In this document: piece by piece, positions 1 to 8,427 of the stretch
Layout: each line of letters opens with the position of its first letter
How positions within the stretch are numbered: the stretch's first letter is position 1
NCBI GenBank assembly: GCA_027858915.1
Contig: JAQIBT010000165.1
Span: 27,218-91,217 of the forward strand
Length of the DNA: 64,000 nt
Direction: 5' to 3'
Source: Salinisphaera sp.
GTDB taxonomy: Bacteria; Pseudomonadota; Gammaproteobacteria; Nevskiales; Salinisphaeraceae
Program-made: the position numbers and the translations under genes
Notes under the pieces: model-generated
Database searches by the model: none
Told to the model about the DNA's origin: nothing
The model's input: the letters and a program-made list of their open reading frames with translations, nothing else

Positions 1-1079
1 GACATCTTCATGCGATACGACCAGCGGCCCTTGTCGTTGCGCATGGCGGCGAGCTTGTAAACGCCGTCAAGTGCAGCGTCTGGCTGGGCGGTGGTCAAAC
101 GGGTGCCTACCCCCCAAAGCACGATCGGCGCGCCGCGCGCCTTCAGGTCCGCAATCGCGCTTTCATCCAGGTTGGAACTCGCCGCAATCTTTGCGTTCGG
201 AAACCCGGCCTGATCCAGCATGCGCCTTGCGCGACGCGACAACTGTGCAAGATCGCCCGAATCCAGCCGGATACCGGCCATTTCATGGCCGTTCTCGCGC
301 AGCCGCTGGCCGGCGGCGATCGCATTCTCGATGCCTTCGATGGTGTTGTAGGTATCTACCAGAAATACACAGTTTTCCGGCAACGCCCGCGCATAGGCAT
401 CGAACGCATCCAGTTCGTCGTCGAAAGCCATCACCCAGCTATGCGCATGCGTACCGGACACCGGTATGCCAAACAGCTTTCCGGCCAGCACATTGGACGT
501 GCCGGCGCAGCCACCAATGTAGGCTGCGCGCGCTGCCGATACGCCGCCATCGATTCCCTGTGCCTTGCGCAGACCGAAATCCAGCACCGGGTTGCCGCCG
601 GCGGCATGCGCAATACGCGCGGCCTTGGTAGCCACCAGCGTCGGGAAGTTGATCAGGTTGAGCAGCGCGGTCTCCAGCAGCTGCGCCTGCAGCATGGGAG
701 CGCGCACGCGCAGCATCGGCTGGTGTGCAAACACCGCCGTGCCTTCAGCTACGGCATCGACCTGACCGGAGAAGCGAAAATTCCGCAAATAATCGAGAAA
801 ACCCTCTGCAAACAAGGTGCCGCCAGCGTTGTCTTCCAGCGTCGCCAGATATGACAGGTCGGACTCGTCGAAGCGCAGATCATGGATATAGTCGATGGCG
901 GTTTCCACACCACAGGCAATCGCAAATCCGTTGTCGAACGGCGCGCTTCGAAAGAACAGATGAAAAACCGCCTCTCTCTGATGAGTTCCATTGACCCAGT
1001 GCGCATAGGCCATGGTCAACTGATAAAGGTCGGTCAGCAGCGCAGGCGCGCGGCCATAGAGTCGCCCTAGCGCGGACAT
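1..1079 (-). CDS. pncB: Nicotinate phosphoribosyltransferase, 3' end cut by window edge
   Basis: The gene reads leftwards and is still open at base 1, so about 359 codons are present and the C-terminus is missing. The product converts nicotinate and PRPP to nicotinate mononucleotide in the NAD salvage pathway. The N-terminus after the start reads [15 protein letters not shown], the family signature. The middle has [12 protein letters not shown] and [14 protein letters not shown], phosphate-binding and active-site segments, then [11 protein letters not shown]. The last visible residues, [13 protein letters not shown], sit near the end of the catalytic barrel. I chose the ATG at 1079; an in-frame ATG at 1121 would add 14 residues. 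Neither start has a strong ribosome binding site. Confidence 0.93.
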   Translation of the reverse strand, partial: MSALGRLYGRAPALLTDLYQLTMAYAHWVNGTHQREAVFHLFFRSAPFDNGFAIACGVETAIDYIHDLRFDESDLSYLATLEDNAGGTLFAEGFLDYLRNFRFSGQVDAVAEGTAVFAHQPMLRVRAPMLQAQLLETALLNLINFPTLVATKAARIAHAAGGNPVLDFGLRKAQGIDGGVSAARAAYIGGCAGTSNVLAGKLFGIPVSGTHAHSWVMAFDDELDAFDAYARALPENCVFLVDTYNTIEGIENAIAAGQRLRENGHEMAGIRLDSGDLAQLSRRARRMLDQAGFPNAKIAASSNLDESAIADLKARGAPIVLWGVGTRLTTAQPDAALDGVYKLAAMRNDKGRWSYRMKM

Positions 1080-1341
1080 AAGGACAAAGTGCAGAAAATC
1101 GTTCACAGACAATGCGAGCATTCGCCGTCAGTTTCAACCAGCACGTATCCCGGCAGGCACCTTGCCGTATGCTGCACAGATAACAAATCCGGATTACCGA
1201 CGCAGCAAACTGTCGTCATAAGGCCGGCCGTCGACGCCCGGACGTGGCCGCATGGATTGCCCGATTATTTCCCCGGCGCAATTTCTACACACGTTGGCAG
1301 CGCCGCGGCGACACCCACCAACCGCACTTCAGGAACCTGCA

Positions 1342-2094
1342 ATGACGAAAGTCGCTAAGCGATCGGAACAATCGAAACACCGGTTTCGCGGGCGTCACGG
1401 TTCCAGGGCGCGCCGAGCGGCGATCTCCTGGACTACCGAATCGGCGGTATTCCTGTTCATCTGGTTGCTGCGCCTGACCTGCCGCGTGCGTATCGTCCAG
1501 GGCCAGGAGCATCTCGATGCAGCACTGAAACAAGCAACGCCGGTCGTACCCTGTGCCTGGCATCAGACCTTGGTCGCCAGCGCGTTATTCATGCGAACGC
1601 TGTCACCGCGCGGCATGCGTATCGGTTATCTGATCAGTCCGTCGCGAGAAGGCCGCTTCCTTTGTCGCGTGGCGCGCGCACACAAAGTGACGCCAATCAG
1701 CGGATCGTCAAGCCGCACTGGCAGAGAGGCTATGTGCGCGCTCACCCAAGCGATTGCCGCAGGCATTTCACCGATGATGTATGGCGACGGTCCGCGCGGT
1801 CCCGCGCGCGTCTTCAAACCTGGCGCCGTAGTGCTGGCTAGCCGGTCTGGCGCGCCGTTGTTCCTGGTTGGGGCGGCGGCCAGCCGCTACTGGCAGGTCC
1901 GCTCCTGGGATCGTTTTCGGATCCCCAAACCGTTCTGTCGTTTCGATATCGTGATTGACGCACCGTGGCCGGTCGGCGAGCTCACAGGCAAACAGCAGGC
2001 CGAGGACATCGCACTGGCGCTTGGGCAACAGCTCGATGCGCTGAATCGTATCGCTGCAACGGGCACGACTCCCGCCAACATAAAGCCTGCATGA
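1342..2094 (+). CDS. DUF374-family lysophospholipid acyltransferase-like protein, first of a tandem pair
   Basis: This 250-residue protein has the DUF374 pattern of LpxL/PlsC-like acyltransferases: AWHQTL near the start of the domain, then SPSREG, GSSSRTGREA, GDGPRGPARVFKPGAV and SWDRFRIPKPF. Family members are thought to acylate lipid A or lysophospholipids at the inner membrane; the substrate here is unknown. The usual TPDGPRGP is MYGDGPRGP. The start was chosen at 1342 because AGGA lies 8 bases upstream; the frame stays open further upstream without support. Its stop overlaps the start of the next gene (ATGA), so the pair is probably translationally coupled. Confidence 0.82.
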   Translation: MTKVAKRSEQSKHRFRGRHGSRARRAAISWTTESAVFLFIWLLRLTCRVRIVQGQEHLDAALKQATPVVPCAWHQTLVASALFMRTLSPRGMRIGYLISPSREGRFLCRVARAHKVTPISGSSSRTGREAMCALTQAIAAGISPMMYGDGPRGPARVFKPGAVVLASRSGAPLFLVGAAASRYWQVRSWDRFRIPKPFCRFDIVIDAPWPVGELTGKQQAEDIALALGQQLDALNRIAATGTTPANIKPA

Positions 2095-2810
2095 CCAAGA
2101 ACACTGTTCCTGATGCCGCCTTGCCGTGGCATACAAGATTATGGATGACAATCGCCGCCCCGCTGATCCGAATCATCGCTCGGGCGCTACTTGCCAGCTA
2201 TCGAATCGAGCGCGTAGACGGCGAGCATCACTTGAATGCTCTGTTGGCTGAAAACCGCGCGGCCATACTCTGTTGCTGGCACCAGCGCCTGAGCGTGTGC
2301 GCAGGCTATCTGCTGCAAGCCCGTAGCCGAGGTCTGCGTCCGGGCTTTCTGGTGTCGCCCTCCAAGGACGGCGAACTGGTGGCACGCGTGGTGTCGGGCA
2401 TGGGCGCGACCATCATGCGCGGCTCGGCTACCCGAACCGGTGCCAAAGCGCTACGGGAAATGTATGCCGGCATCCGGGCGGGGACCTCACCGATCGTCCA
2501 TCCCGACGGTCCGCACGGACCGCCGAACCAGGCCAAGCCGGGCACCGCATTGATTGCCCAGATGACACGCACGCGGCTGCTGCCGATGTCTTTCTCCGCC
2601 AACCGGTACTGGCAACTCGGTTCCTGGGATCGACTGATCATTCCCAAGCCTTTTGCCCACGTCATCGTAACCGTCGGCGAGCCGATTACAGTTGCCCGGG
2701 GCGACGGTATCGAAGCTAGTACAGCAAGACTCACGGAAATTCTGGACTCGCTGGACGCTGCCGCGGATGACGTTATGCCAAGTCGCCCGCAACGAAAACG
2801 TGAGAGATAG
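2091..2810 (+). CDS. DUF374-family lysophospholipid acyltransferase-like protein, second of a tandem pair
   Basis: This 239-residue paralog of the preceding gene starts inside its stop codon. It shares the same motif order: CCWHQRL, SPSKDGELVARV, GSATRTGAKALREM, PDGPHGPPNQAKPGTA and SWDRLIIPKPF. The two proteins are clearly homologous but diverged, so this is an old tandem duplication rather than a recent copy. It probably transfers an acyl chain to a lipid at the cytoplasmic face of the membrane; the substrate cannot be deduced. A 143-base gap follows before the PII-like gene. Confidence 0.82.
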   Translation: MTKNTVPDAALPWHTRLWMTIAAPLIRIIARALLASYRIERVDGEHHLNALLAENRAAILCCWHQRLSVCAGYLLQARSRGLRPGFLVSPSKDGELVARVVSGMGATIMRGSATRTGAKALREMYAGIRAGTSPIVHPDGPHGPPNQAKPGTALIAQMTRTRLLPMSFSANRYWQLGSWDRLIIPKPFAHVIVTVGEPITVARGDGIEASTARLTEILDSLDAAADDVMPSRPQRKRER

Positions 2811-2953
2811 TGAATTCGAACAAGGGGTCTATCCATACAGTCAACGCTGCCCAAGGCAGACTGCTACGGATCGGCAAAATGACGCGCCTACTTGCCAGAA
2901 GTGGAGTTTAGGGCCATCTTCAGAGAGCAAGGTTAAATTGACGGAGGTTCGTG

Positions 2954-3268
2954 ATGCAGGGCTTCGAACTGGTATTCATTGCTCCGCGTTCGCGCCGGCA
3001 TCACGGCACAGGCGTAATCGACGCGATCGCAAAATTAGCGCGGAAGCAGGGCATCAAGCGTATGACCCGTCGTGTCGATGCCGAAGGCACCGGTGCGCAC
3101 GGGCATACCCATTCAGCACACTTCTTCGAACTGGCCGACGAGCCGGAAGAGTTGATGTTTGTACTCGACCGCGATGAGGCGGACCAGCTTGTCGCTGCAG
3201 TTCGAGACAACGCGATGCACGTCTTCTGTCTGCGACGTCAGATCGAGTATTGGCAATTTGATAATTGA
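2954..3268 (+). CDS. Small PII-like (ferredoxin-fold) protein, putative regulator
   Basis: This 104-residue protein has an alternating strand-helix-strand layout: FELVFIAP at the N-terminus, helix GVIDAIAKLARKQGI, a strand with MTRRVDAEG, a His-rich turn GAHGHTHSAHFFEL, then DEADQLVAAVRDNA and MHVFCLRRQIEYWQ. That resembles small PII-like proteins that sense metabolites near carbon or energy transport genes, but I cannot assign a family with certainty. The start is ATG 2954, preceded by GGAGG at 2943-2947; a GTG one codon upstream is too close to it. It lies 236 bases before the Ehr gene cluster on the same strand, with a promoter candidate between, so it may be a separate transcription unit. 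Confidence 0.55.
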   Translation: MQGFELVFIAPRSRRHHGTGVIDAIAKLARKQGIKRMTRRVDAEGTGAHGHTHSAHFFELADEPEELMFVLDRDEADQLVAAVRDNAMHVFCLRRQIEYWQFDN

Positions 3269-3353
3269 GGAATTCTTCGCCAGTTAAAACTGGAGGCTAT
3301 TCTCAATGACGCCAGGCAAACACAAATCGCACAAGCGAATTTTAACGGGGAGA

Positions 3354-3382
3354 TTGACAGTTTCTGAGGGTCGATGTAATTT
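3354..3382 (+). promoter_or_regulatory. Candidate sigma-70 promoter for the Ehr gene cluster
   Basis: A perfect -35 box TTGACA (3354-3359) is followed after 17 bases by a weak -10, TAATTT (3377-3382), in the 236-base gap upstream of the HyfC-like gene at 3505. The spacing is ideal, but only three of six -10 bases match consensus. It is the best promoter-like sequence in the gap. Confidence 0.4.
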
Positions 3383-3504
3383 GCACATAAGGCAAAGGGG
3401 TTTGCCACAGCGATTGCTGAAACCGCTCTGACAAAGCTAATGACTCCTCCAGATTCGTAACCGAATTGATCCGCACGCAACTGTGTGGGCTGGAAGGAGT
3501 GTAT

Positions 3505-4467
3505 GTGTCGCCGACCGTCACACATCTTGTCGTAAACCTGATTCAGGTTGCTTTTCTGCTGGTCTTTGCGCCGCTGCTGAAGGGCGTTCTCGAGCGGCTT
3601 GAAGAAATTATCCAGGGCAAGCGGGGGCCGAGCGTATTCCAGCCCTACCGCGATATCTACAAGCTGTTCGGCAAGGACGAGATCGTTTCCCAGGATTCGA
3701 CCTGGGTGTTTCGGTTTGCGCCGATCATTCATTTCGTCATGCCGATCTTCGTGGTCCTGCTGATACCGGCGCTCACCACGATGCCGCTGTTCTTTGCCTT
3801 CATGGGCGACATGCTGTCGGTGGGCTTCTACCTGTCGCTCGGCGGCTTTTTCATTGCCCTGGCGGCGCTGGATACCGGCAACGTCTACGGACCCGTAGGC
3901 GCCAGCCGCTCGCGAATGGTCGGCTTTCTCTCCGAGCCAGCCGCGATTCTGGTCTATTTCACGCTGTCCTACGTCGCCAATTCGACTATTCCGTATGTCG
4001 TAACGGCCTCTTGGGCGCAGTCCTGGGCGAGCATGCTGGAGCCGGCGCACCTGCTGGTGGTGATCGCATTTTTCCTGCTGATCCTCGCCGACGAAGGGCG
4101 TATTCCGGTCGATAGCCCGTCCGGCAAGGTCGAGATCGCCATGATCGGCCATTCCAACTATCTGGAATATTCGGGAACCAGCGCAGCACTGATCAAATGG
4201 GGCGGCGCGCTCAAGCTCATGGTGTTGATGATCATTTTCCTCAACGTGCTGGTCACCCCTTGGGGATTGGCGAGCACGCTGCACTGGGCGGACGTGCTGT
4301 GGGCCATTCCCAAGGTGCTGGCCAAGATGTTCATATTTCTTGTGGCGCTGGCCGTGATTGAAAGCAGCCTTGCCAAGCTACGCCTGTTCCGGATCGGCGA
4401 ATATCTGGCCGCCGCTTTTGTCATTTGCCTGTTTGCCATGGGCGTGCGCCTGGTAGGCATCGCATGA
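3505..4467 (+). CDS. HyfC/NuoH-like membrane subunit of an Ehr (hydrogenase-related) complex
   Basis: This 320-residue, highly hydrophobic protein belongs to the NuoH/HycD/HyfC family, which docks the soluble arm of complex-I-like enzymes onto the membrane. The cytoplasmic loop QGKRGPSVFQPYRDIYKLF follows the first helix. The acidic loop EGRIPVDSPSGKVEIAMIG corresponds to the RIPVDNP...E segment of HycD. The GTG start at 3505 has AAGGAG five bases upstream; a TTG at 3466 is in frame but lacks a binding site. It is the first gene of a run of six with overlapping ends (next ATG at 4464). No hydrogenase maturation gene lies nearby. Confidence 0.85.
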   Translation: MSPTVTHLVVNLIQVAFLLVFAPLLKGVLERLEEIIQGKRGPSVFQPYRDIYKLFGKDEIVSQDSTWVFRFAPIIHFVMPIFVVLLIPALTTMPLFFAFMGDMLSVGFYLSLGGFFIALAALDTGNVYGPVGASRSRMVGFLSEPAAILVYFTLSYVANSTIPYVVTASWAQSWASMLEPAHLLVVIAFFLLILADEGRIPVDSPSGKVEIAMIGHSNYLEYSGTSAALIKWGGALKLMVLMIIFLNVLVTPWGLASTLHWADVLWAIPKVLAKMFIFLVALAVIESSLAKLRLFRIGEYLAAAFVICLFAMGVRLVGIA

Positions 4468-5147
4468 TGCCCGCTAGCTTCGACATCGCCTATGCGCTGG
4501 ACGGTTTTTTTGCGGCGTTCTTTGTGTTGTTCAGCGTTGGCATTGTGGTTGCACGGCAGATGCGTGGCGCGTTGTTTCTTTTTGTCCTGCACGCGCTGGC
4601 CTTGACGGCTTCGGCGATTGTGCTGGCGATTGCGCTCGACAGCCCGCATCTCGGCTGGGTGGCGCTGATCACTTTCTCGACCAAGGCCATCGCCGTACCG
4701 CTGGTGTTGCGTTGGGCAGCCGGTCGCAAGCTGCACGAGCGCCGCGAAGTGGATCACGTATTGACGATCACTTTCTCGCTGCTTATCGCGGCCGTGCTGG
4801 CGTTGATCGCCTGGGTGACCATCGAACCGCTGGTTCAGGCGATTCCCGGTCGGCCGTTTGCGGCCATCAATCTGCCGACTGGCCTGATCGCGATTTTTTT
4901 CGGCGCTTTCACCGTCACCGTACGCCGAGAGGCGATGGTCCAGCTCATGGGCCTGCTGGTCATGGAAAGCGGTGCGTTCTTTGCCTCGATCTCGATTGTT
5001 AACGATCTGTCGGTCATCGCCGAAATCTCGGCGGCCGTGGACGTGCCCATCGCCGCGATGGTGATCGGTTTGCTCATCCGCAACATCAACCGCGTGGCAG
5101 GGTCCACGCGGGTCGGACATATGGCCGACCTTAAGGAGCACAACTGA
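4464..5147 (+). CDS. HyfE-like membrane subunit of the Ehr complex
   Basis: This 227-residue protein consists almost entirely of membrane helices, with the HyfE pattern of a NuoK-like core plus extra N-terminal helices. FALCVL-type stretches near the N-terminus are followed by a charged loop RKLHERREVDHV, then LPTGLIAIFFGAFTVTVRR and MGLLVMESGAFFASI, whose Glu matches the conserved NuoK-type membrane glutamate. It starts at ATG 4464, overlapping the HyfC-like stop as ATGA; a second ATG at 4467 is equally possible. The gene ends by sharing bases with the next start (TGATG). It probably links the docking subunit to the antiporter-like subunits. Confidence 0.82.
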   Translation: MMPASFDIAYALDGFFAAFFVLFSVGIVVARQMRGALFLFVLHALALTASAIVLAIALDSPHLGWVALITFSTKAIAVPLVLRWAAGRKLHERREVDHVLTITFSLLIAAVLALIAWVTIEPLVQAIPGRPFAAINLPTGLIAIFFGAFTVTVRREAMVQLMGLLVMESGAFFASISIVNDLSVIAEISAAVDVPIAAMVIGLLIRNINRVAGSTRVGHMADLKEHN

Positions 5148-6607
5148 TGCTGGTGTTGATTCTGGTCATTCCAGCAGTGGTCGCGCTGCTGACGCTGGCC
5201 AGCCGGCGTCTCGCGCCGTGGCTGACGCTGGCCGGCATGCTCATCGGGCTGGGGCTGGCGATCGTCAACGCGTTACGGGTCGCCCACGGCGGCATCATCC
5301 ATGGGGCCTACGGCACGCTCTCGCTCGATCCCCTGGGCGCGCTTTATCTGTTGGTAGTGGCTTTTGTCGGCGTCACCGCCGCGCTCTATGGCATCGGTTA
5401 CCTGACCGCGCGCATGGCCGAGCTCACCGAAGACGATCCGCCGCCGCGCTATCGACAGTATTTCCCGTTGTTCAATCTGTTTCTGCTGTCGATCATGGCG
5501 GTACCGCTGGCTTCGAATCTGGCCGTGATCTGGATCGCTATCGAGCTGACCACGGTTTTTTCGGCGTTTCTGGTGGCCTACGACGACGGCAGGCAGGCGC
5601 TGGAAGCGGCCTGGAAATACGTGGCCCTGACCAGCATGGGCGCGATGATCGCGCTGCTCGGCGTATTGATTCTGTACTACGGGATCAACCATCAGGGGCA
5701 ACCGATCACCTGGCAGGGATTGCAGCAGGCCGCGCCGCATTTGCCGGCCGCGGTGCTGCTCATTCCCTTCGTGCTGTGGCTGATCGGCTTTGGCGCCAAG
5801 ACCGGCCTGGTGCCGCTGCATACCTGGCTGCCGGATGCTCACAGCCAGGCGCCGGCCTCGGTCTGTGCCGTGCTGTCGGGCGTGGAAGTGAGTGCCGCGC
5901 TTTACATGCTGCTGCGGATCTATCCGGCGCTGGTAGCCAATCCCGGCATTGTCAATCCGGAAATCTGGTATCTGGTGGCCGGGCTGATCACGGTGGCGAC
6001 GTCGGCGTTCCTGCTGTTGCAGGTGCATGACTACAAGCGGCTGTTTGCTTATTCCACGATCGAGCATATGGGCATCATCCTGGCCGCCTGTGGGCTAGGC
6101 GCCGGCGGGCATCAACTGGGCACGGTCTACCAACTGTTTGCCCATGCGTTCACCAAATCGTTCTGTTTCTATGCGGCAGGCCTGGCCACGCTCGTTTTTG
6201 GAACACAAAAGATAGCTGCGGTCGGCGGCCTGCTGGGCCGGGCGCCGGTGGTCGGTTGGGCGTTGTTGCTGGGCGCCATTGCCATTGCCGGCGCGCCGCC
6301 GTTCGCACTGTTCATCTCCGAGTTCGAGATTCTGCGCACCGGCTTTGCCGCCGGCCAGTATGCGGCGACGGGTGTATTGACCACGCTGATCGTATTGGCT
6401 TTTGTTGCCATCGTTTATCAGGCTGGACGTATTGTGTTCGGAGAACCTGTCGTGGCCGACGGGTATCAACCGCCGCCGCTGCCAAAGACCAGCATGGTCG
6501 CGCTAGCAATCGCTTTTGTGCCGGTGCTGGTATTCGGCTTCTATCTGCCGCCGCCGTTGATGTCGCTGGTCCATCAGGCCGCGCTGATTCTCGGAGGGCC
6601 GACATGA
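5147..6607 (+). CDS. HyfF-like antiporter-type membrane subunit of the Ehr complex
   Basis: This 486-residue polytopic protein belongs to the NuoL/M/N-Mrp antiporter superfamily. Key features are the helix with WIAIELTTVFSAF (conserved membrane Glu), KYVALTSMGAM (conserved Lys), and FGAKTGLVPLHTWLPDAHSQ followed by APASVCAVLSGVEVS, the intact proton-channel signature of HyfF and NuoM. It should move protons or sodium across the inner membrane, driven by electron transfer in the soluble arm. Unlike the HyfB-type subunit of the same cluster, its WLPDAH motif is intact. It overlaps both neighbours by a few bases. Confidence 0.85.
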   Translation: MLVLILVIPAVVALLTLASRRLAPWLTLAGMLIGLGLAIVNALRVAHGGIIHGAYGTLSLDPLGALYLLVVAFVGVTAALYGIGYLTARMAELTEDDPPPRYRQYFPLFNLFLLSIMAVPLASNLAVIWIAIELTTVFSAFLVAYDDGRQALEAAWKYVALTSMGAMIALLGVLILYYGINHQGQPITWQGLQQAAPHLPAAVLLIPFVLWLIGFGAKTGLVPLHTWLPDAHSQAPASVCAVLSGVEVSAALYMLLRIYPALVANPGIVNPEIWYLVAGLITVATSAFLLLQVHDYKRLFAYSTIEHMGIILAACGLGAGGHQLGTVYQLFAHAFTKSFCFYAAGLATLVFGTQKIAAVGGLLGRAPVVGWALLLGAIAIAGAPPFALFISEFEILRTGFAAGQYAATGVLTTLIVLAFVAIVYQAGRIVFGEPVVADGYQPPPLPKTSMVALAIAFVPVLVFGFYLPPPLMSLVHQAALILGGPT

Positions 6608-8202
6608 GTACAGCAAGCGGGATAAGCAATCTGGCGCAGGCGCTACGAGACCAGCACGCCGATACAACGATTCACGATCGCGGCGACCGACTGCTCATCG
6701 AGGCGTCGACCGATCGCCTCTACGATCTTGCTGTCGCCCTCACGAGCGATCACGGCTGCGAGTTTGCGGATCTGGCCATAGAACAACACGCCGAACAAGA
6801 CGCCGAAGAAGACACGGCGTCGTTCACCGCACGCTATTTCTTTTACGCAGATACCGGCGTGCTGGTAGAAATAGTCACTGCAAGCACAAACGCCGAGTTG
6901 CCCGCAATCAGCGATCGCATCCACGCGGCTGACTGGCACGAACGCGAAGCCGAGGACATGTTCGGCATTCATTTCACAGGCCACCCGTTCATGGGCGATT
7001 TTATCCTCCACGATACGGTCTGGCCAGAAAACGTGGCGCCGATGCGGCGTGGTTTCGATCACGGCGAACGCGTGTCGGAAAAAGGGCTGGGCGAAGACTG
7101 GCAGCCGCCGCGGTTGATCGACGAACCAGGTCTTTTCGCTTTTCCGGTGGGCCCGATCTGGTCCGATTACGCCGAGTCGGGGCTATGGATATTGGAGACC
7201 CCGGGCGAACATATCCATCAAGCCCATACACGGCTGTTCTATAAATTTCGCGGCGTCCAGAAAATCGCCGAGGGCCAGTCGACCGGACAAGCGTTGCTGC
7301 TCGCCGAGCGTTTTTCCGGCAGCTCGGCGTTTGCGCATGGCCTGGCCTATTGCCAGGCGCTGGAAAAGCTGGCGGGTTGTGAAGTGCCGGCACGCGCGCA
7401 GATGCTGCGGGTGATTGTTGCCGAGTTCGAGCGCATCCGTTATCACGCCATGACCATCGCCGAGTTGGCCGGCTCGACCGGATTGGCGGTGGGCAAGGCC
7501 CGCGGCCAGGACATCGAAGAGACGCTGCTCCGGCTTTCCGGCGAGGTGTTTAGCCATCGTTATCTGTTCGGATTGATCGCTCCCGGTGGATTGGCTTGGG
7601 CACCAGATGACGAGGCGCTGGCGCGGCTTGATCATGGCCTGCAGGCCGCGGCCGAAGAACTCGAACAGCTGGAGCGTTTGCTCACCGCCAGCTCCAGCTT
7701 TCTCGACCGCATCGAGGAAATGGGCGGGCTTTCGACCGAAGACGCTGTGCGCTACGGCACGTTAGGTCCGGTTGCACGCGCGGCCGACCGCACGCTCGAT
7801 CTGCGCGTCTCGCTGCCCTACGGGATCTACGACCGGCTGAAAGTCACGGTTGCCCACGAAACCGAAGGCGACGGCTATGCCCGCATGCGCGTGTTCTTCA
7901 GCGAAATCCGCGTCAGCGCTGCGCTGATTCGCGATCTCTTATCGCGGTTGGAAGACGGCCCGTTCGCGGCACCGTTTGAAGTGGTGCCCGGCGCGGCCCT
8001 GGGCTGGGTCGAGGCCCCAGCGGGCGCCACATTCCACTGGTTGCGGGTGGACGAAGCCGGATTGATCGCCCGCTGGCAGGTTGCCGCGCCCAGTTTTCGC
8101 AACTGGCACGCGTTTCAACAAGTGTTCGACGGCGCTGCGTTTCAGGATTTCCCGATCATTATGGCCAGCTATGGCTTGTCCGTCGCGGAGAACGATCGAT
8201 GA
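6604..8202 (+). CDS. HyfG/HycE-like large subunit (NuoC-NuoD-like) lacking all NiFe ligands
   Basis: This 532-residue protein has an N-terminal NuoC-like domain (about 1-150; DWHEREAEDMFGI and FTGHPF) and a NuoD-like domain (about 175-532; VGPIWSDYAESG and TRLFYKFRG). In HycE and HyfG the active site needs two CxxC motifs. Here the first is RFSGSSAFAH (residues 236-245), with Ser238 and Ser241 in place of Cys. The last is MASYGLSVAENDR at the very end, with Ser526 and Glu529 where DPCxxC should be. The C-terminal tail removed during hydrogenase maturation is absent. The subunit therefore cannot bind the NiFe centre. Start ATG 6604 overlaps the previous stop. This is known for Ehr complexes, so I call it that rather than hydrogenase. 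Confidence 0.88.
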   Translation: MSTASGISNLAQALRDQHADTTIHDRGDRLLIEASTDRLYDLAVALTSDHGCEFADLAIEQHAEQDAEEDTASFTARYFFYADTGVLVEIVTASTNAELPAISDRIHAADWHEREAEDMFGIHFTGHPFMGDFILHDTVWPENVAPMRRGFDHGERVSEKGLGEDWQPPRLIDEPGLFAFPVGPIWSDYAESGLWILETPGEHIHQAHTRLFYKFRGVQKIAEGQSTGQALLLAERFSGSSAFAHGLAYCQALEKLAGCEVPARAQMLRVIVAEFERIRYHAMTIAELAGSTGLAVGKARGQDIEETLLRLSGEVFSHRYLFGLIAPGGLAWAPDDEALARLDHGLQAAAEELEQLERLLTASSSFLDRIEEMGGLSTEDAVRYGTLGPVARAADRTLDLRVSLPYGIYDRLKVTVAHETEGDGYARMRVFFSEIRVSAALIRDLLSRLEDGPFAAPFEVVPGAALGWVEAPAGATFHWLRVDEAGLIARWQVAAPSFRNWHAFQQVFDGAAFQDFPIIMASYGLSVAENDR

Positions 8203-8405
8203 CAGAACCTCGGATCGGCCCGTGCACGGTCGCGCAAAGGCCCGGCCCCACGCTACGCGTGCATGCTTCGCATGGGGTTTGGCCCAAGCCGCCCGCCTGC
8301 GGTGTTACCCGGCTCGACCGCGGGGCCCGCCACGGCGCATCGCCGGGCGCTTTGCAGGCAGACGGCTTGCCTAGTCAATTTTTTCTAGGCAAACGCGGTC
8401 CGTAG
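8199..8405 (+). CDS. Possible small ORF between the Ehr large and small subunit genes
   Basis: An ATG at 8199 overlaps the preceding stop as ATGA and opens a 68-codon frame ending at 8405. The predicted peptide is rich in Arg, Gly and Pro, has only two cysteines (GPCTV and PPACGV), and resembles no family I know. The overlap geometry matches the rest of the operon, but composition argues against a folded protein, and an inverted repeat lies within its 3' end. It may be a translated linker, a decayed gene or chance. Confidence 0.2.
   Translation: MTEPRIGPCTVAQRPGPTLRVHASHGVWPKPPACGVTRLDRGARHGASPGALQADGLPSQFFLGKRGP
8367..8392. repeat. Perfect 8-bp inverted repeat in the Ehr intergenic gap
   Basis: TTGCCTAG (8367-8374) and CTAGGCAA (8385-8392) pair perfectly around the loop TCAATTTTTT. 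It lies 36 bases upstream of the GTG start of the small-subunit gene, in the only sizeable gap (225 bases) of an otherwise overlapping operon. It could be an RNA processing or attenuation hairpin; the T-rich part is in the loop, not after the stem, so it is not a classical terminator. Confidence 0.55.
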
Positions 8406-8427
8406 ACGGGCCGATCAGAGGTTACTC

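Noticed and set aside
3238..4284. Long open frame antisense to the HyfC-like gene
   Set aside because: It is a shadow of a GC-rich membrane-protein gene, His/Gln/Arg-rich with no family. Similar antisense frames over nuo and HyfE genes were rejected too.
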